From Hyphomicrobium_A sp963745205 (GTDB lineage: Bacteria > Pseudomonadota > Alphaproteobacteria > Rhizobiales > Hyphomicrobiaceae), in NCBI GenBank assembly GCA_963745205.1, contig CAVUWX010000003.1, positions 237,299 through 301,298 on the forward strand: a stretch of DNA of 64,000 nucleotides, written 5' to 3'. The notes below the pieces were generated by a model. It was not told where the DNA came from, did not search any database, and saw nothing but the letters and a program-made list of their open reading frames with translations. The translations under genes and the position numbers were made by a program. Positions 7,802 to 16,210 of the stretch are shown one piece after another (the first letter of the stretch is position 1; every line of letters starts with the position of its first letter).

Positions 7802-8467
7802 ATGTCCAAAGCTGACCCAAATTGCGAAGTGACCGGCGTGCTAATCGCCGGCGGCAGCTCGGCGCGCATGGGCCATCGCGAAAAAGCCCTGCTCGACCTC
7901 GCGGGCCGGCCGATGATTGAGCGCGTCATCGACCGGCTTCGCCCGCAGGTCGGCCGCATGGTCATCAACGCCAACGGGGACGCCGAACGCTTTGCGCCGT
8001 TTGGCCTGCCCGTCGTCGCCGACGTCATCGCTGGCCACGCCGGACCCCTGGCGGGATTGCAGGCCGGCCTCGCATGGGCGCGGCGCGAAACGCCGGACGC
8101 GCGTTTCGTCGCCAGCGTCGCGGCGGACACACCTTTCATTCCGGGCGACCTCGTCGCGCACCTGCTCGCGGCGCTTGAGGATGCGCGCACGACCTCCGCC
8201 ATCGCATCTTCGGGTGGTGAGTGGATGCCCATCGTCGGCGTCTGGGCCGTCGAACTGGCAGGCGCACTCGCGGATTCGCTGCGCCAAGGCGTGCGCGCCG
8301 TGCACCGCTTCGCCAAAGCACAGAGGAGCGCCATCGTCGATTTCCCGTTTGTTGAGGTCGGCGGCGAGAGCGTTGATCCGTTCTTCAACGTGAACACGCC
8401 GGAGGATCTGGAGAAGGCGCACGCGCTTCTCGCCGCGCGCGGCGTTACGGAGATGGCGCGTGGCTAG
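7802..8467 (+). CDS. mobA: Molybdenum cofactor guanylyltransferase MobA
   Basis: 221 residues. It transfers GMP to molybdopterin to form the guanine dinucleotide cofactor. The nucleotide-binding loop VLIAGGSSARMGHREKALLDL, VVADVIAGHAGPLAGLQAGL and the DTPFIPGDL motif identify MobA. The end FFNVNTPEDLEKAH is also typical. It overlaps mobB by 8 bases, which indicates translational coupling. The Shine-Dalgarno upstream of ATG 7802 is weak. dctP is divergent, 123 bases away. Confidence 0.95.
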   Translation: MSKADPNCEVTGVLIAGGSSARMGHREKALLDLAGRPMIERVIDRLRPQVGRMVINANGDAERFAPFGLPVVADVIAGHAGPLAGLQAGLAWARRETPDARFVASVAADTPFIPGDLVAHLLAALEDARTTSAIASSGGEWMPIVGVWAVELAGALADSLRQGVRAVHRFAKAQRSAIVDFPFVEVGGESVDPFFNVNTPEDLEKAHALLAARGVTEMARG

Positions 8468-8978
8468 CGCGCCGCCGCTGATCGGCATTGTCGGCTGGAA
8501 AATCTCCGGCAAGACCACGCTGCTCGAGCACCTCATCGCGGCGCTTACACGCCAGGACTTCAGCGTCGCAACGATCAAACACACGCATCACGAGTTGCGC
8601 GCTCACGATGGCGCCACCGATGGCGAACGGCACGCGCGGGCTGGCGCCATCCAAACTGCGGTAATCGGACCCTCGCAGTGGGAGCTTGCGGGGGAGCTTC
8701 ACAGCACTCCGCCCCCCGCGCTCGAGGAGATCGCGCAGCGCCTCGCACCCGCCGATCTCATTCTGGTCGAAGGTTTCAAGAGCGCCGCCATTCCAAAGAT
8801 CGAGGTGCGGCGGCAAGCGACCGCGACGCGCGTCCCGCTCGCGCCCTGCGATCCGCTCATCATCGCCATCGCTGCCGATCATGCCGTCGAGGCAAGCTCT
8901 GTGCCCGTATTCGCGCTCGATGATATCGAGGGCATCGCGGCCTTCATCCTCGACACCGCCAGCCTCAAGTCGCGCTGA
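8460..8978 (+). CDS. mobB: Molybdopterin-guanine dinucleotide biosynthesis protein MobB
   Basis: 172 residues from GTG at 8460. The P-loop GWKISGKTTLLEHLI (residues 12-26), the ATIKHTHHEL segment and LVEGFKSAAIPKIEV are the MobB signatures. MobB is a GTP-binding adapter that assists MobA and is dispensable in E. coli. The start lies inside the last codons of mobA. moaA follows on the same strand after a gap that holds a gene on the opposite strand. Confidence 0.95.
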   Translation: MASAPPLIGIVGWKISGKTTLLEHLIAALTRQDFSVATIKHTHHELRAHDGATDGERHARAGAIQTAVIGPSQWELAGELHSTPPPALEEIAQRLAPADLILVEGFKSAAIPKIEVRRQATATRVPLAPCDPLIIAIAADHAVEASSVPVFALDDIEGIAAFILDTASLKSR

Positions 8979-8987
8979 AGCCGCGGG

Positions 8988-9341
8988 TCAACCCTTGCGC
9001 CCGGTATGGCGTCCCCAAGCCGGCCACGGAAAACGTACTCCGTGTCCGCGCGCGTGCGCTTTCCATCGTCGCCGCAGGTAGCCGCCGGCGATAATCAGGA
9101 CGACCAGCGCTACCGCGGCCAATAGGGCCCAATGCGCCACGAGCGAGCGGTTGGGTTCCAACGCTTCCTCCGGGAGCGGAACGAGTCGCCCCGCCCTGTC
9201 CGGCCGGACCGAGGGCCCCAGCTCTGCAATGCGGGTAGCGGCGCCGACGAACGACGTTTGCGCCCAACGCTCCCCCGGCGTCCCGATATCGGCTCCGGCT
9301 CTGATCGCAAGCCACGCGAGAAGCCCAACGAGCGCACGCAT
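8988..9341 (-). CDS. Small membrane protein, unknown function
   Basis: 117 residues from ATG at 9339-9341, with AGGA 8 bases upstream. An N-terminal hydrophobic stretch (MRALVGLLAWLAIRAGA) may be a signal peptide; residues 69-89 (HWALLAAVALVVLIIAGGYL) are a membrane helix, followed by a basic cytoplasmic tail (RRRWKAHARGHG). The residue pattern of the middle part (WAQTSFVGAATRIAELGPSVRPD) looks protein-like, not a shadow of a neighbour. It is antisense in orientation to the Mo cofactor genes around it. No family recognised. Confidence 0.55.
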   Translation of the reverse strand: MRALVGLLAWLAIRAGADIGTPGERWAQTSFVGAATRIAELGPSVRPDRAGRLVPLPEEALEPNRSLVAHWALLAAVALVVLIIAGGYLRRRWKAHARGHGVRFPWPAWGRHTGRKG

Positions 9342-9511
9342 CTGTTACATCCTGTGGTCTCCGGGGTCTTGTTTGCCCAAAGAAAGAATGCTTCCTCTGG
9401 GCTTGAACGATCGTCAGCCGGCGCTAGCTTAACGCAGGCGCGGATTGCGTGTTTCCTACAGCCTAGTACCGCGAATTGTACCTCGATCTCGACCTGGAGC
9501 AGGACCCGTCG

Positions 9512-10537
9512 ATGGGTGACCGGATAGAAATGCTGCCCCGGCAGGCGTTGCGCGACAGCTTCGGCCGCGCCATCACCTACCTGCGGGTGTCCGTCACCGA
9601 TCGCTGCGACCTCCGGTGTGTCTATTGCATGTCGGAGCACATGACGTTCCTGCCACGGCGCGATTTGCTCACGCTCGAGGAGCTCGACCGCATCTGCTCG
9701 GCGTTCGTGCAGCGCGGAGTGAAGAAGTTGCGCATCACCGGCGGCGAGCCGCTCGTGCGCCGAAACATCATGCGGCTATTCGAGTCGCTCGGCCGGCACC
9801 TCGACGGCGGCGGGCTCGAGGAGCTCACGCTCACGACCAACGGCAGCCAGCTCAAGCGCTTCGCCGGTGCGCTGAAAGCCGCCGGCGTCGCGCGCGTCAA
9901 CGTCTCGCTCGACACGCTCGACCCCGACCGCTACCGCGCGATCACGCGATGGGGCGATCTGGCGGTGGTTATGGAAGGCCTTGAGGCGGCAGATGCGGCC
10001 GGCTTGGCGGTGAAGATCAACACGGTGGCGCTCAAGGGCACCAACGAGGACGATTTCGACGATCTCATCCGCTTCGCGCACGGGCGCGGCTACGACCTCA
10101 CCCTCATCGAGACGATGCCGCTCGGTGAGATCGATGCCGACCGCACGGAACAGTACCTGCCGCTCACGATCGTGCGCGCGCGGCTCATGGACCGTTGGAC
10201 GCTTCAAGATGTTAGCCATCGCACGGGTGGCCCGGCGCGCTACGTGGAGGTGCGCGAGAGCGGCGGCCGCCTCGGCTTCATCACACCGATGACGCATAAT
10301 TTTTGCGAAAGCTGCAACCGCGTACGCCTCACCTGCACCGGCACGCTTTATATGTGCCTCGGTCAGGAGGACTCGGCGGATCTGCGAACCCCTTTGCGGG
10401 CGAGCGACGACAATCGCGGCCTGCATGCCGCGATCGACCGGGCCATCGCCATTAAGCCTAAAGGCCACGATTTCGTCATCGACCGGCGTACCCGCAAACC
10501 CGCCGTCGCCCGCCATATGAGCGTCACAGGAGGATAG
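9512..10537 (+). CDS. moaA: GTP 3',8-cyclase MoaA
   Basis: 341 residues. It is the radical SAM enzyme that begins molybdopterin synthesis from GTP. The radical SAM cluster motif CDLRCVYC appears near residue 32, the SAM-binding ITGGEPLVR follows, and the second 4Fe-4S site is formed by NFCESCNRVRLTCTG. The C-terminus ends in the GG pair needed for the reaction. ATG at 9512 is chosen because CAGGA lies 7 bases upstream; a TTG at 9476 would add 12 residues. No molybdenum-cofactor riboswitch was seen in the 170 bases upstream. Confidence 0.96.
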   Translation: MGDRIEMLPRQALRDSFGRAITYLRVSVTDRCDLRCVYCMSEHMTFLPRRDLLTLEELDRICSAFVQRGVKKLRITGGEPLVRRNIMRLFESLGRHLDGGGLEELTLTTNGSQLKRFAGALKAAGVARVNVSLDTLDPDRYRAITRWGDLAVVMEGLEAADAAGLAVKINTVALKGTNEDDFDDLIRFAHGRGYDLTLIETMPLGEIDADRTEQYLPLTIVRARLMDRWTLQDVSHRTGGPARYVEVRESGGRLGFITPMTHNFCESCNRVRLTCTGTLYMCLGQEDSADLRTPLRASDDNRGLHAAIDRAIAIKPKGHDFVIDRRTRKPAVARHMSVTGG

Positions 10538-10588
10538 TTGCCTTGGGCGCCCTTTGGTGGGCAGGTGGGATTGAGACGACGGGGACCG

Positions 10589-11452
10589 ATGTCGAAATAC
10601 GGTATGGGGCTGCTGCGCTCCGCGCGCCTCACGCGGCATCAACTCATTGCCTTCGCCCTCGTCTCCGCCATCCTCAACGGCATTGTCACGGCTTGCGTCG
10701 GCACCTGGCTCGCGCAGACCTACGCCACCCAGCAATCGCGCCGGAAATCGGTCGAGACGCTCGCCCACCTGATTTATGACCGACGCACGCGCGCCGGCAT
10801 GGTCGTGTCCTCGATGCGCCGCAACGCATCGCTCGACGAGATCCAGTACCGCAAGCGTGCCTACGACGAGGCCTACGTCGACTGGAATAAGAACATCCTC
10901 TTGAACCTGTTCGCCATCCGCGAGGTGGCGGGCGATCTCAAGTTCGCGACACTCGCCAAGGCATTTGAGGACGAGCTCGTCGCCTCGATGGCGGACGTCG
11001 ACCGCTGCCTGACCCAGGCCTACGACCACAAGCTCAAAGGCGAGGACGTGGCACCCCTGCTCGAGGCCTGCCACATGGCGACGATGCATCAGTTCGTGCT
11101 CGACTGCGGCGCAACCTTCACCGACGAGCTCTACAAGCTGACGCGGATCACGCTGTACCCGTTCTCGCGCGCGCTGGAGGAGCGCAAGCGGCTCGCCGAG
11201 GCCAATATCAAGGCGAACTGCACGCGGCCCCCGGAAGAGCCGCCGCTCACCGGCACGGTGACGGCGGCGCCCACAATGCCCCCTGCACCTTCGGCGACTG
11301 TGACGCCGACAGCCACGCCCACGGCGACCACGGCGCCTGCGCCCGCCCCAGAGCGGACGCCGCAAGCCGCCCCTGCATCAACGCCGGAGCGTGCCCCGGC
11401 GGCGACCCCGCCACAGCCGGCAGTGCCCGCGGCTGCTAGCCCATCGCCCTAG
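10589..11452 (+). CDS. Membrane-anchored protein with Pro/Ala/Thr-rich tail, unknown function
   Basis: 287 residues from ATG at 10589. A single membrane helix lies at residues 18-42 (LIAFALVSAILNGIVTACVGTW). Residues 45-210 look helical and well structured, with a Cys pair (DVDRCLTQ, EACHMATM, VLDCGATF). From about 210 to the end the sequence is low complexity (TATPTATTAPAPAPERTP). It begins 51 bases after moaA and ends 3 bases before the convergent cpdR stop. Domain composition suggests a periplasmic protein tethered by its N-terminus. Function unknown. Confidence 0.75.
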   Translation: MSKYGMGLLRSARLTRHQLIAFALVSAILNGIVTACVGTWLAQTYATQQSRRKSVETLAHLIYDRRTRAGMVVSSMRRNASLDEIQYRKRAYDEAYVDWNKNILLNLFAIREVAGDLKFATLAKAFEDELVASMADVDRCLTQAYDHKLKGEDVAPLLEACHMATMHQFVLDCGATFTDELYKLTRITLYPFSRALEERKRLAEANIKANCTRPPEEPPLTGTVTAAPTMPPAPSATVTPTATPTATTAPAPAPERTPQAAPASTPERAPAATPPQPAVPAAASPSP

Positions 11453-11455
11453 TTC

Positions 11456-11821
11456 TTAGGCAAGCAACTTGCGCACGGTCGCCCGCACCTGATCGAGCGT
11501 GAACGGCTTGGAGATTACCGCAACGTTGGGGCCTTTCAGCGTTTTCGCGCGCTCGAGCTGCTCGGCAAATCCCGACATCAAGAGAACGCGCAGGCCGGGG
11601 TGCAGGGAGGACGCGCGCTCGGCCAGCTTGATGCCGTCGAGTAGCGGCATTTCGACGTCGCTCACCAAGAGGTCGAACGGCTGCGCGCCCGTGCCCTTTA
11701 CGCGTTCGAGCGCCTCGCCGCCGTCCTGGGTGACCTGCACCATGTGCCCGTCGCCCTCGAGTGCGCGCTTGACCAGATCGCGGGTCGCCGCGTCGTCATC
11801 CGCCAGCAGTATCCGCGCCAT
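11456..11821 (-). CDS. cpdR: Single-domain response regulator, CpdR-like
   Basis: 121 residues from ATG at 11819-11821 with AAGGGGG upstream. A stand-alone receiver domain: acidic pocket DDD at residues 8-10, phosphoacceptor Asp55 in LLVSDVEMP, Ser83 in LLMSGF and Lys105 in ISKPF. The N-terminus MARILLADDDAATRDLVKRALE matches CpdR, which in Caulobacter controls ClpXP proteolysis and polar localisation in the cell cycle. No output domain is present. The neighbours hpt and ftsEX recur with this regulator in rhizobia. CpdR rather than another single receiver is likely, not proven. Confidence 0.8.
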   Translation of the reverse strand: MARILLADDDAATRDLVKRALEGDGHMVQVTQDGGEALERVKGTGAQPFDLLVSDVEMPLLDGIKLAERASSLHPGLRVLLMSGFAEQLERAKTLKGPNVAVISKPFTLDQVRATVRKLLA

Positions 11822-11846
11822 CAACACCCCCTTCTTCGAAGTAAGC

Positions 11847-12395
11847 CTACTCGCGCACAACTCGGCCCACGAACGGCAGCTCGCGGTAGCGGTGCGCAAC
11901 GTCCATGCCGTACCCTACGACGAACGTATCCGGACATTCGAATGCGCAATAGTCCGGCTCGACGTGCACTGCGCGCTTTACCCGCTTATCGAGCAGCACA
12001 CACGTCTTGATCGCTTTCGCGCCGCGGGCAGAGATCAAGTCCTTGGCGAAGGCGAGCGTGCGCCCGGAATCGAGCACATCATCGACGATGAGCACGCTAC
12101 GGCCGCGCACGTCGAGGTCCATGTCGCGCAGGATCGTGACCTGGCCTGCGGAGGTACGCGCCTTGCGATAGCTCGACAGCGTCATGAAGTCGACCTCGGG
12201 CGCGAGCCCCACGCCGTGCAGGGCGCGGATAAGGTCGGCGGCGAACACGAAGCTTCCCTTTAGGATCGCCACCACCATCAGATTGTCGGCTCGATCGCTC
12301 GCGATCTCGCGGGCGAGCTCGCCGAGGCGACGCGCGATGGCCTCAGGGGAGAATATGATCTCGAGCTCGGGGCCGGCCGTCGGATTGTCGTTCAT
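11847..12395 (-). CDS. hpt: Hypoxanthine phosphoribosyltransferase
   Basis: 182 residues from ATG at 12393-12395. It salvages hypoxanthine or guanine with PRPP. The PRPP-binding motif VLIVDDVLDSGRTL is intact, with VAILKGSFVFAADLIR and DFMTLSSYRKARTS in the usual positions and a C-terminal GMDVAHRYRELPFVG. A longer reading frame extends upstream but reads as non-protein. The Shine-Dalgarno is weak. cpdR follows on the same strand after 25 bases; ftsE is divergent across 218 bases. Confidence 0.95.
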   Translation of the reverse strand: MNDNPTAGPELEIIFSPEAIARRLGELAREIASDRADNLMVVAILKGSFVFAADLIRALHGVGLAPEVDFMTLSSYRKARTSAGQVTILRDMDLDVRGRSVLIVDDVLDSGRTLAFAKDLISARGAKAIKTCVLLDKRVKRAVHVEPDYCAFECPDTFVVGYGMDVAHRYRELPFVGRVVRE

Positions 12396-12613
12396 GTGCG
12401 CTGTCCAACTGCGGTTAACCGCTTTGCACGTGTCCAAGGATAGCAGGACATTGCATCTCCCATGCAATGCCGCCATAACCTCCCCGAGGAGTGCGCCGTA
12501 CCTTTCACGCACACGAACCCGCCACATTCCTGAACGATTGATCGCTCGTCACGCGTTCCGCGCAAGGGTACCGGGGGCCCTCACTTTATGTTGCAAACTG
12601 CCGGCCAACACTC

Positions 12614-13270
12614 GTGATCCGATTGACGAACATCGCGCTTGCCTACGAGCAGGGGCCCGACGTCCTTTCGAAGGTCAGCTTTCACTTGCGACCGGGCTCG
12701 TTCCACTTTCTCACCGGGCCCTCGGGAGCGGGCAAGACCTCGCTCCTGCGCCTCCTCTTCATGTCGCGGCATCCCACGAGCGGGCACATTTACCTTTTCA
12801 ACCAGGATGTGAGCCGCATCTCAACCTCCAAGCGGGCGCAACTCAGGCGCCGCATCGGCATCGTGTTCCAGGACTTCCGCCTGCTCGATCACCTGACCAC
12901 CTGGGAAAACGTCGCGCTTCCCCTGCGCGTCGTCGGCAAGCGCCTAAACGACTACAAGGAGGATGTGACGGATCTCTTGCAGTGGGTCGGCCTCGGCGAC
13001 CGTATGCACGCCTATCCCTCTGTGCTCTCGGGCGGAGAGAAGCAGCGGGCGGCGATCGCGCGAGCTGTAATCGGAAAGCCCGAGCTCCTGCTCGCCGACG
13101 AGCCGACCGGCAACGTCGACCCGCAGATGGCGCGCCGCCTGTTGCGCTTGTTCATCGAGCTCAACCGTCTCGGCACCTCGGTGCTGATCGCCACCCACGA
13201 TCATCAACTCATGCGGCAGTTCAAGGCGCCGCGGCTGGAGCTACACGACGGCCATGTCCGGATCGTATGA
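12614..13270 (+). CDS. ftsE: Cell division ATP-binding protein FtsE
   Basis: 218 residues from GTG at 12614. The ABC ATPase partner of FtsX activates septal cell-wall hydrolysis. Walker A GPSGAGKT lies at 35-42, signature LSGGEKQR at 138-145, Walker B LLLADEP at 158-164 and the switch His at 195 (IATHDH). The signature has Glu where most ABC proteins have Gln, as is common in FtsE. It overlaps ftsX by 17 bases, so translation is coupled. Confidence 0.96.
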   Translation: MIRLTNIALAYEQGPDVLSKVSFHLRPGSFHFLTGPSGAGKTSLLRLLFMSRHPTSGHIYLFNQDVSRISTSKRAQLRRRIGIVFQDFRLLDHLTTWENVALPLRVVGKRLNDYKEDVTDLLQWVGLGDRMHAYPSVLSGGEKQRAAIARAVIGKPELLLADEPTGNVDPQMARRLLRLFIELNRLGTSVLIATHDHQLMRQFKAPRLELHDGHVRIV

Positions 13271-14345
13271 AAGACCCGGCGGCCGCCGCGACACTTTGCC
13301 GGCCGTCCCCGACTTCGATCCGCTCGACGACGTGCTGACGGGCACGCGCGGGGAGCGCCCCTACACCTATGAGGCCAATCTCGAGCCGACGCGCCGGCAC
13401 GACGCCCATGCGCCAGGCCGCCCGCACGAGGTCGAAGTCGAGCACACAAATACGCCGGTGGTGCCGCCGAACTCGGTTACGGGCCGCTCGCTGACGCTCG
13501 TCATCTCGATCATGTGCTTCCTCGCCTGCCTGACAGCGGGCGCGGTCTACATGATCAACGAATCCGCGAACGCCTGGCTCAAGGACATCGCCAGCGAAGT
13601 CACGGTGCAGATAGAGCCGCGCGACAATGTCGATACCGAGAAGACGGTCAAGGACGCGACCGCATTCCTGGAGCGGCGTCCCGGCATCGCGCACGCGGGC
13701 GCGCTGAGCTTGAGCGAATCCTCCAAGCTGCTCGAGCCCTGGCTCGGCCAATCTGCGGACGTTCTTGGCGCCCTCCCGGTCCCGCGCCTTATCGCCATCG
13801 AGATCGACCGGCAAGCGCCGCCCAACATCGAAACCCTTCGCGCAGACCTCAGCAAGGAGTTCCCCGGCGCTTCGCTCGATGATCATCGCCACTGGCAGCG
13901 CCAAATCGTGACGGTGACGCGCTCGTTCGCGCTCGGCGGCATCGCCATCCTGCTGCTCGTCGCCGCCGCCACCACGGCGATCATCGTCTCGGCGACGCGG
14001 AGCGCGCTCGCGTCCAACCGCGAGATCGTCGAGGTCCTACACTTCGTCGGCGCGACCGACCGCTACATCTCGCGCGAATTCGAGAAGCACTTCCTCCGCC
14101 TCGGCGTTCGTGCCGGCCTCGTGGGCGCCGCCTGCGCCGCAGCGGTGTTCCTCAGCATGACCGCAGTAATGCAGGTCCTCGGCGGAGGCGACTTCACGGT
14201 GGCGGAGGTGCACCGCCTCATCGGCAGCGGTAGCCTCGACGCGGAGGGCTACATGCTCTTGGGTGGGGTCGTGATCATCATCGCGGCGCTGTGCATGCTG
14301 ACCTCGCGATTCGGCGTGTTCCGCATCCTCAATTCCAAGCCCTGA
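13254..14345 (+). CDS. ftsX: Cell division protein FtsX
   Basis: 363 residues. The first 80 residues are a hydrophilic cytoplasmic extension. Four membrane helices follow: one near 82-103 (LTLVISIMCFLACLTAGAVY), then after a periplasmic domain (residues 105-215) three more near 224-246, 283-305 and 325-347. EVLHFVGATDRYISREFEKHFLRLG is the conserved FtsX/MacB-type coupling segment. It sits downstream of and overlaps ftsE. FtsEX is a transmembrane signal relay to murein hydrolase activators rather than a transporter. Confidence 0.93.
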   Translation: MSGSYERPGGRRDTLPAVPDFDPLDDVLTGTRGERPYTYEANLEPTRRHDAHAPGRPHEVEVEHTNTPVVPPNSVTGRSLTLVISIMCFLACLTAGAVYMINESANAWLKDIASEVTVQIEPRDNVDTEKTVKDATAFLERRPGIAHAGALSLSESSKLLEPWLGQSADVLGALPVPRLIAIEIDRQAPPNIETLRADLSKEFPGASLDDHRHWQRQIVTVTRSFALGGIAILLLVAAATTAIIVSATRSALASNREIVEVLHFVGATDRYISREFEKHFLRLGVRAGLVGAACAAAVFLSMTAVMQVLGGGDFTVAEVHRLIGSGSLDAEGYMLLGGVVIIIAALCMLTSRFGVFRILNSKP

Positions 14346-14545
14346 CGGCGCCGTCGCCGACACGAAAACCATAGGTGTCTGAAATCGTCGATGCGATTCC
14401 ACGGCATAGCCTGCCACAGGCGCGTCGCCTAAATCGCCGGCTCACCACTGTCACAAGCTCGGCCAAATCGGATAGTGTGGTCGCGGCGTGCGCGGGTGAG
14501 CGATAAGCAGCTCGGCTATTTCCGGCGGCAACAATCTTCCAGGCG

Positions 14546-15193
14546 ATGAAGAACCTGCGGCGAGCGATGGTGCTGACAACGGGGGCGGCGCTCCTGCTGT
14601 TTTCGCTCGGCTTCATAATGTTTGCCACCGTCGTGACGCGTCCGCCGGCCGTTGCGGACCCCCGAGCCGACGGCATCGTCGTCCTTACCGGTGAGTCCCG
14701 GCGCATCGCCGAGGGCGCGCGCTTGCTGAAGGAGGGCCGCGCCGAGCGCATGCTGATCTCGGGCGTCTTCCGGCACACGGGCAAGCGCGCCCTCATCAAG
14801 ATCTCAGGGCTGCCCGAGCAGAAATTCGACTGCTGCGTCGACGTCGGCTATAGCGCACACGACACGGTCGGCAACGCCAACGAAGCGCGCTCCTGGGCTA
14901 CGGAGCGGCGCTACGCCAGCCTCATCGTCGTAACGGCGAGCTATCACATGCCGCGCAGTCTAGCCGAACTTTCACTGGCGCTCCCGTCCGCCCGCCTCAT
15001 CCCGCATCCCATCACGCCTTCGGGCTTTCCCGAAAGCCGCTGGTGGCTCAGCCCCGCGATCGCGCGCAAGCTGTTTTCCGAATACATCAAGTTCCTGCCG
15101 GCCGCAGCCCACCTGACGGTGGCGCGCGCGCTCGGAGGCGGGCAGCCGAGCTCGCTCGCCGAGATGCCGGTCGGCCGACCGGCGGGGATCTGA
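14546..15193 (+). CDS. YdcF-family (DUF218) envelope protein
   Basis: 215 residues. One N-terminal membrane helix (about 8-31) is followed by a DUF218 domain (about 43-190): DGIVVLTGESRRIAEGARLL, MLISGVF, TVGNANEARSW and IVVTASYHMPRSL. Members (ElyC, SanA, YdcF) act in envelope integrity; the exact reaction is unknown. It lies 200 bases after ftsX and 6 bases before plsC, so it is probably co-transcribed with plsC. The grouping ftsEX-ydcF-plsC recurs in related genomes. Confidence 0.88.
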   Translation: MKNLRRAMVLTTGAALLLFSLGFIMFATVVTRPPAVADPRADGIVVLTGESRRIAEGARLLKEGRAERMLISGVFRHTGKRALIKISGLPEQKFDCCVDVGYSAHDTVGNANEARSWATERRYASLIVVTASYHMPRSLAELSLALPSARLIPHPITPSGFPESRWWLSPAIARKLFSEYIKFLPAAAHLTVARALGGGQPSSLAEMPVGRPAGI

Positions 15194-15199
15194 CCTCCC

Positions 15200-16006
15200 G
15201 TGTGGCTCGCAAGACTTCGCTCGCTGATCTTCGTGCCGGTTTTCTACGTCAACACGGCGATCTTCGTCATCGGCGGGTCGTTCCTGCTGCTCGGCCCACG
15301 CCGTTGGGCCATGGCAGGCCTCAATGCGCACGCCATCGTCTCCCTGTGGCTCCTGAGGTGGATCGTCGGCACGCGCATGGAGGTGCGCGGGCGCGAGAAG
15401 CTTCCCAAACCGCCCTACCTCGTTGCGTCGAAACACCAGTCGGCCTGGGACACCTTCGCGCTGATACCCATCTTCTCCGACCCCGCCATGGTGATGAAGG
15501 CGGAGCTGCGCCACATACCGTTTCACGGCTGGTTCTCGCGCAAGTTCGAGCACGTGTTCGTCGCGCGCGAGCGTGGACCCGGTGCGCTACGCCAGCTCCT
15601 GCGCGACGCCAGGGCGCGGGCGGCCGCCGGGCGCGAGGTGGTGATCTTTCCTGAGGGCACGCGGCGTCCCCCCGCTGCAGAACCCGACTACAAGCCGGGC
15701 GTCGTGGCACTCTACGAAGGCCTCGACCTGCCATGCGTGCCGATGGCGCTCAACTCGGGGCTCTACTGGCCCCGGCGCAGCTTAATGCGCTACCCCGGCA
15801 CCATCATCGTGGAGATCCTGGACCCCTTACCCGCTGGCCTCCCGCGCGGACAATTCAAAGAAGAGCTGCAGGAGCGCATCGAGACGGCATCGAACCGCCT
15901 GATCCTTGAGGCGAGCCGTTCTGCCGAGCCGCCCCCGATCCCGCCCGAAGCGCTCGCACGCGCCGAGGCGGTTTGGTTAGAAACCAAATCGAAAGCCATT
16001 AATTAA
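15200..16006 (+). CDS. plsC: 1-acyl-sn-glycerol-3-phosphate acyltransferase
   Basis: 268 residues from GTG at 15200. It makes phosphatidic acid by acylating lysophosphatidate at the inner membrane. The catalytic HX4D motif is H79-D84 in ASKHQSAWDTF and the substrate motif FPEGTRR is at 150-156. An N-terminal membrane helix (residues 8-32) and a further hydrophobic segment anchor it. It follows the DUF218 gene by 6 bases. Confidence 0.94.
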   Translation: MWLARLRSLIFVPVFYVNTAIFVIGGSFLLLGPRRWAMAGLNAHAIVSLWLLRWIVGTRMEVRGREKLPKPPYLVASKHQSAWDTFALIPIFSDPAMVMKAELRHIPFHGWFSRKFEHVFVARERGPGALRQLLRDARARAAAGREVVIFPEGTRRPPAAEPDYKPGVVALYEGLDLPCVPMALNSGLYWPRRSLMRYPGTIIVEILDPLPAGLPRGQFKEELQERIETASNRLILEASRSAEPPPIPPEALARAEAVWLETKSKAIN

Positions 16007-16155
16007 CAACGCTCAAGTGCCCTTCGCTTTGGGCCGTCATTGCTGGCATCTTGTGCGGCGGGGCGCCGGGCAAAGTCTAAACGCAGCTGTTGCTGATCCT
16101 CCTTTCTGAACGTGCAAGGCTTGAGAACAATATAAGAATTTAATAGGAACATTAA

Positions 16156-16183
16156 TTGACTTTTCGCTGTCAGAGCCTATATT
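16156..16183 (+). promoter_or_regulatory. Sigma70-like promoter of the class II ribonucleotide reductase
   Basis: TTGACT at 16156-16161 and TATATT at 16178-16183, spaced by 16 bases, lie 28 bases upstream of the nrdJ start in an AT-rich island that contrasts with the GC-rich surroundings. Transcription would start near 16190, giving a leader of about 20 bases. The fit to the consensus is unusually good for this GC-rich window. Confidence 0.7.
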
Positions 16184-16210
16184 GTCAATTGAAATCAGGG
16201 CTGCCCCCCA

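Noticed and set aside
5975..8467. 830-codon plus-strand frame reaching into mobA
   Set aside because: Only its last 221 codons are protein-like and they are MobA, with its own ATG at 7802; the rest is antisense to dctP.
9342..9511. Molybdenum-cofactor riboswitch before moaA
   Set aside because: No matching conserved hairpins could be found in these 170 bases.
9776..11365. 529-codon minus-strand frame over moaA and the next gene
   Set aside because: Composition of an antisense shadow (Arg/His/Ala-rich) and overlaps a certain moaA.
16118..16195. NrdR box pair upstream of nrdJ
   Set aside because: The two AT-rich tracts lack the full 16-base consensus; each is one or two bases short in the central ATAT part, so I do not call them.
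16007..16210. Cobalamin riboswitch before the B12-dependent reductase
   Set aside because: No B12 box or suitable multi-stem fold seen, and the predicted leader is only about 20 bases long.
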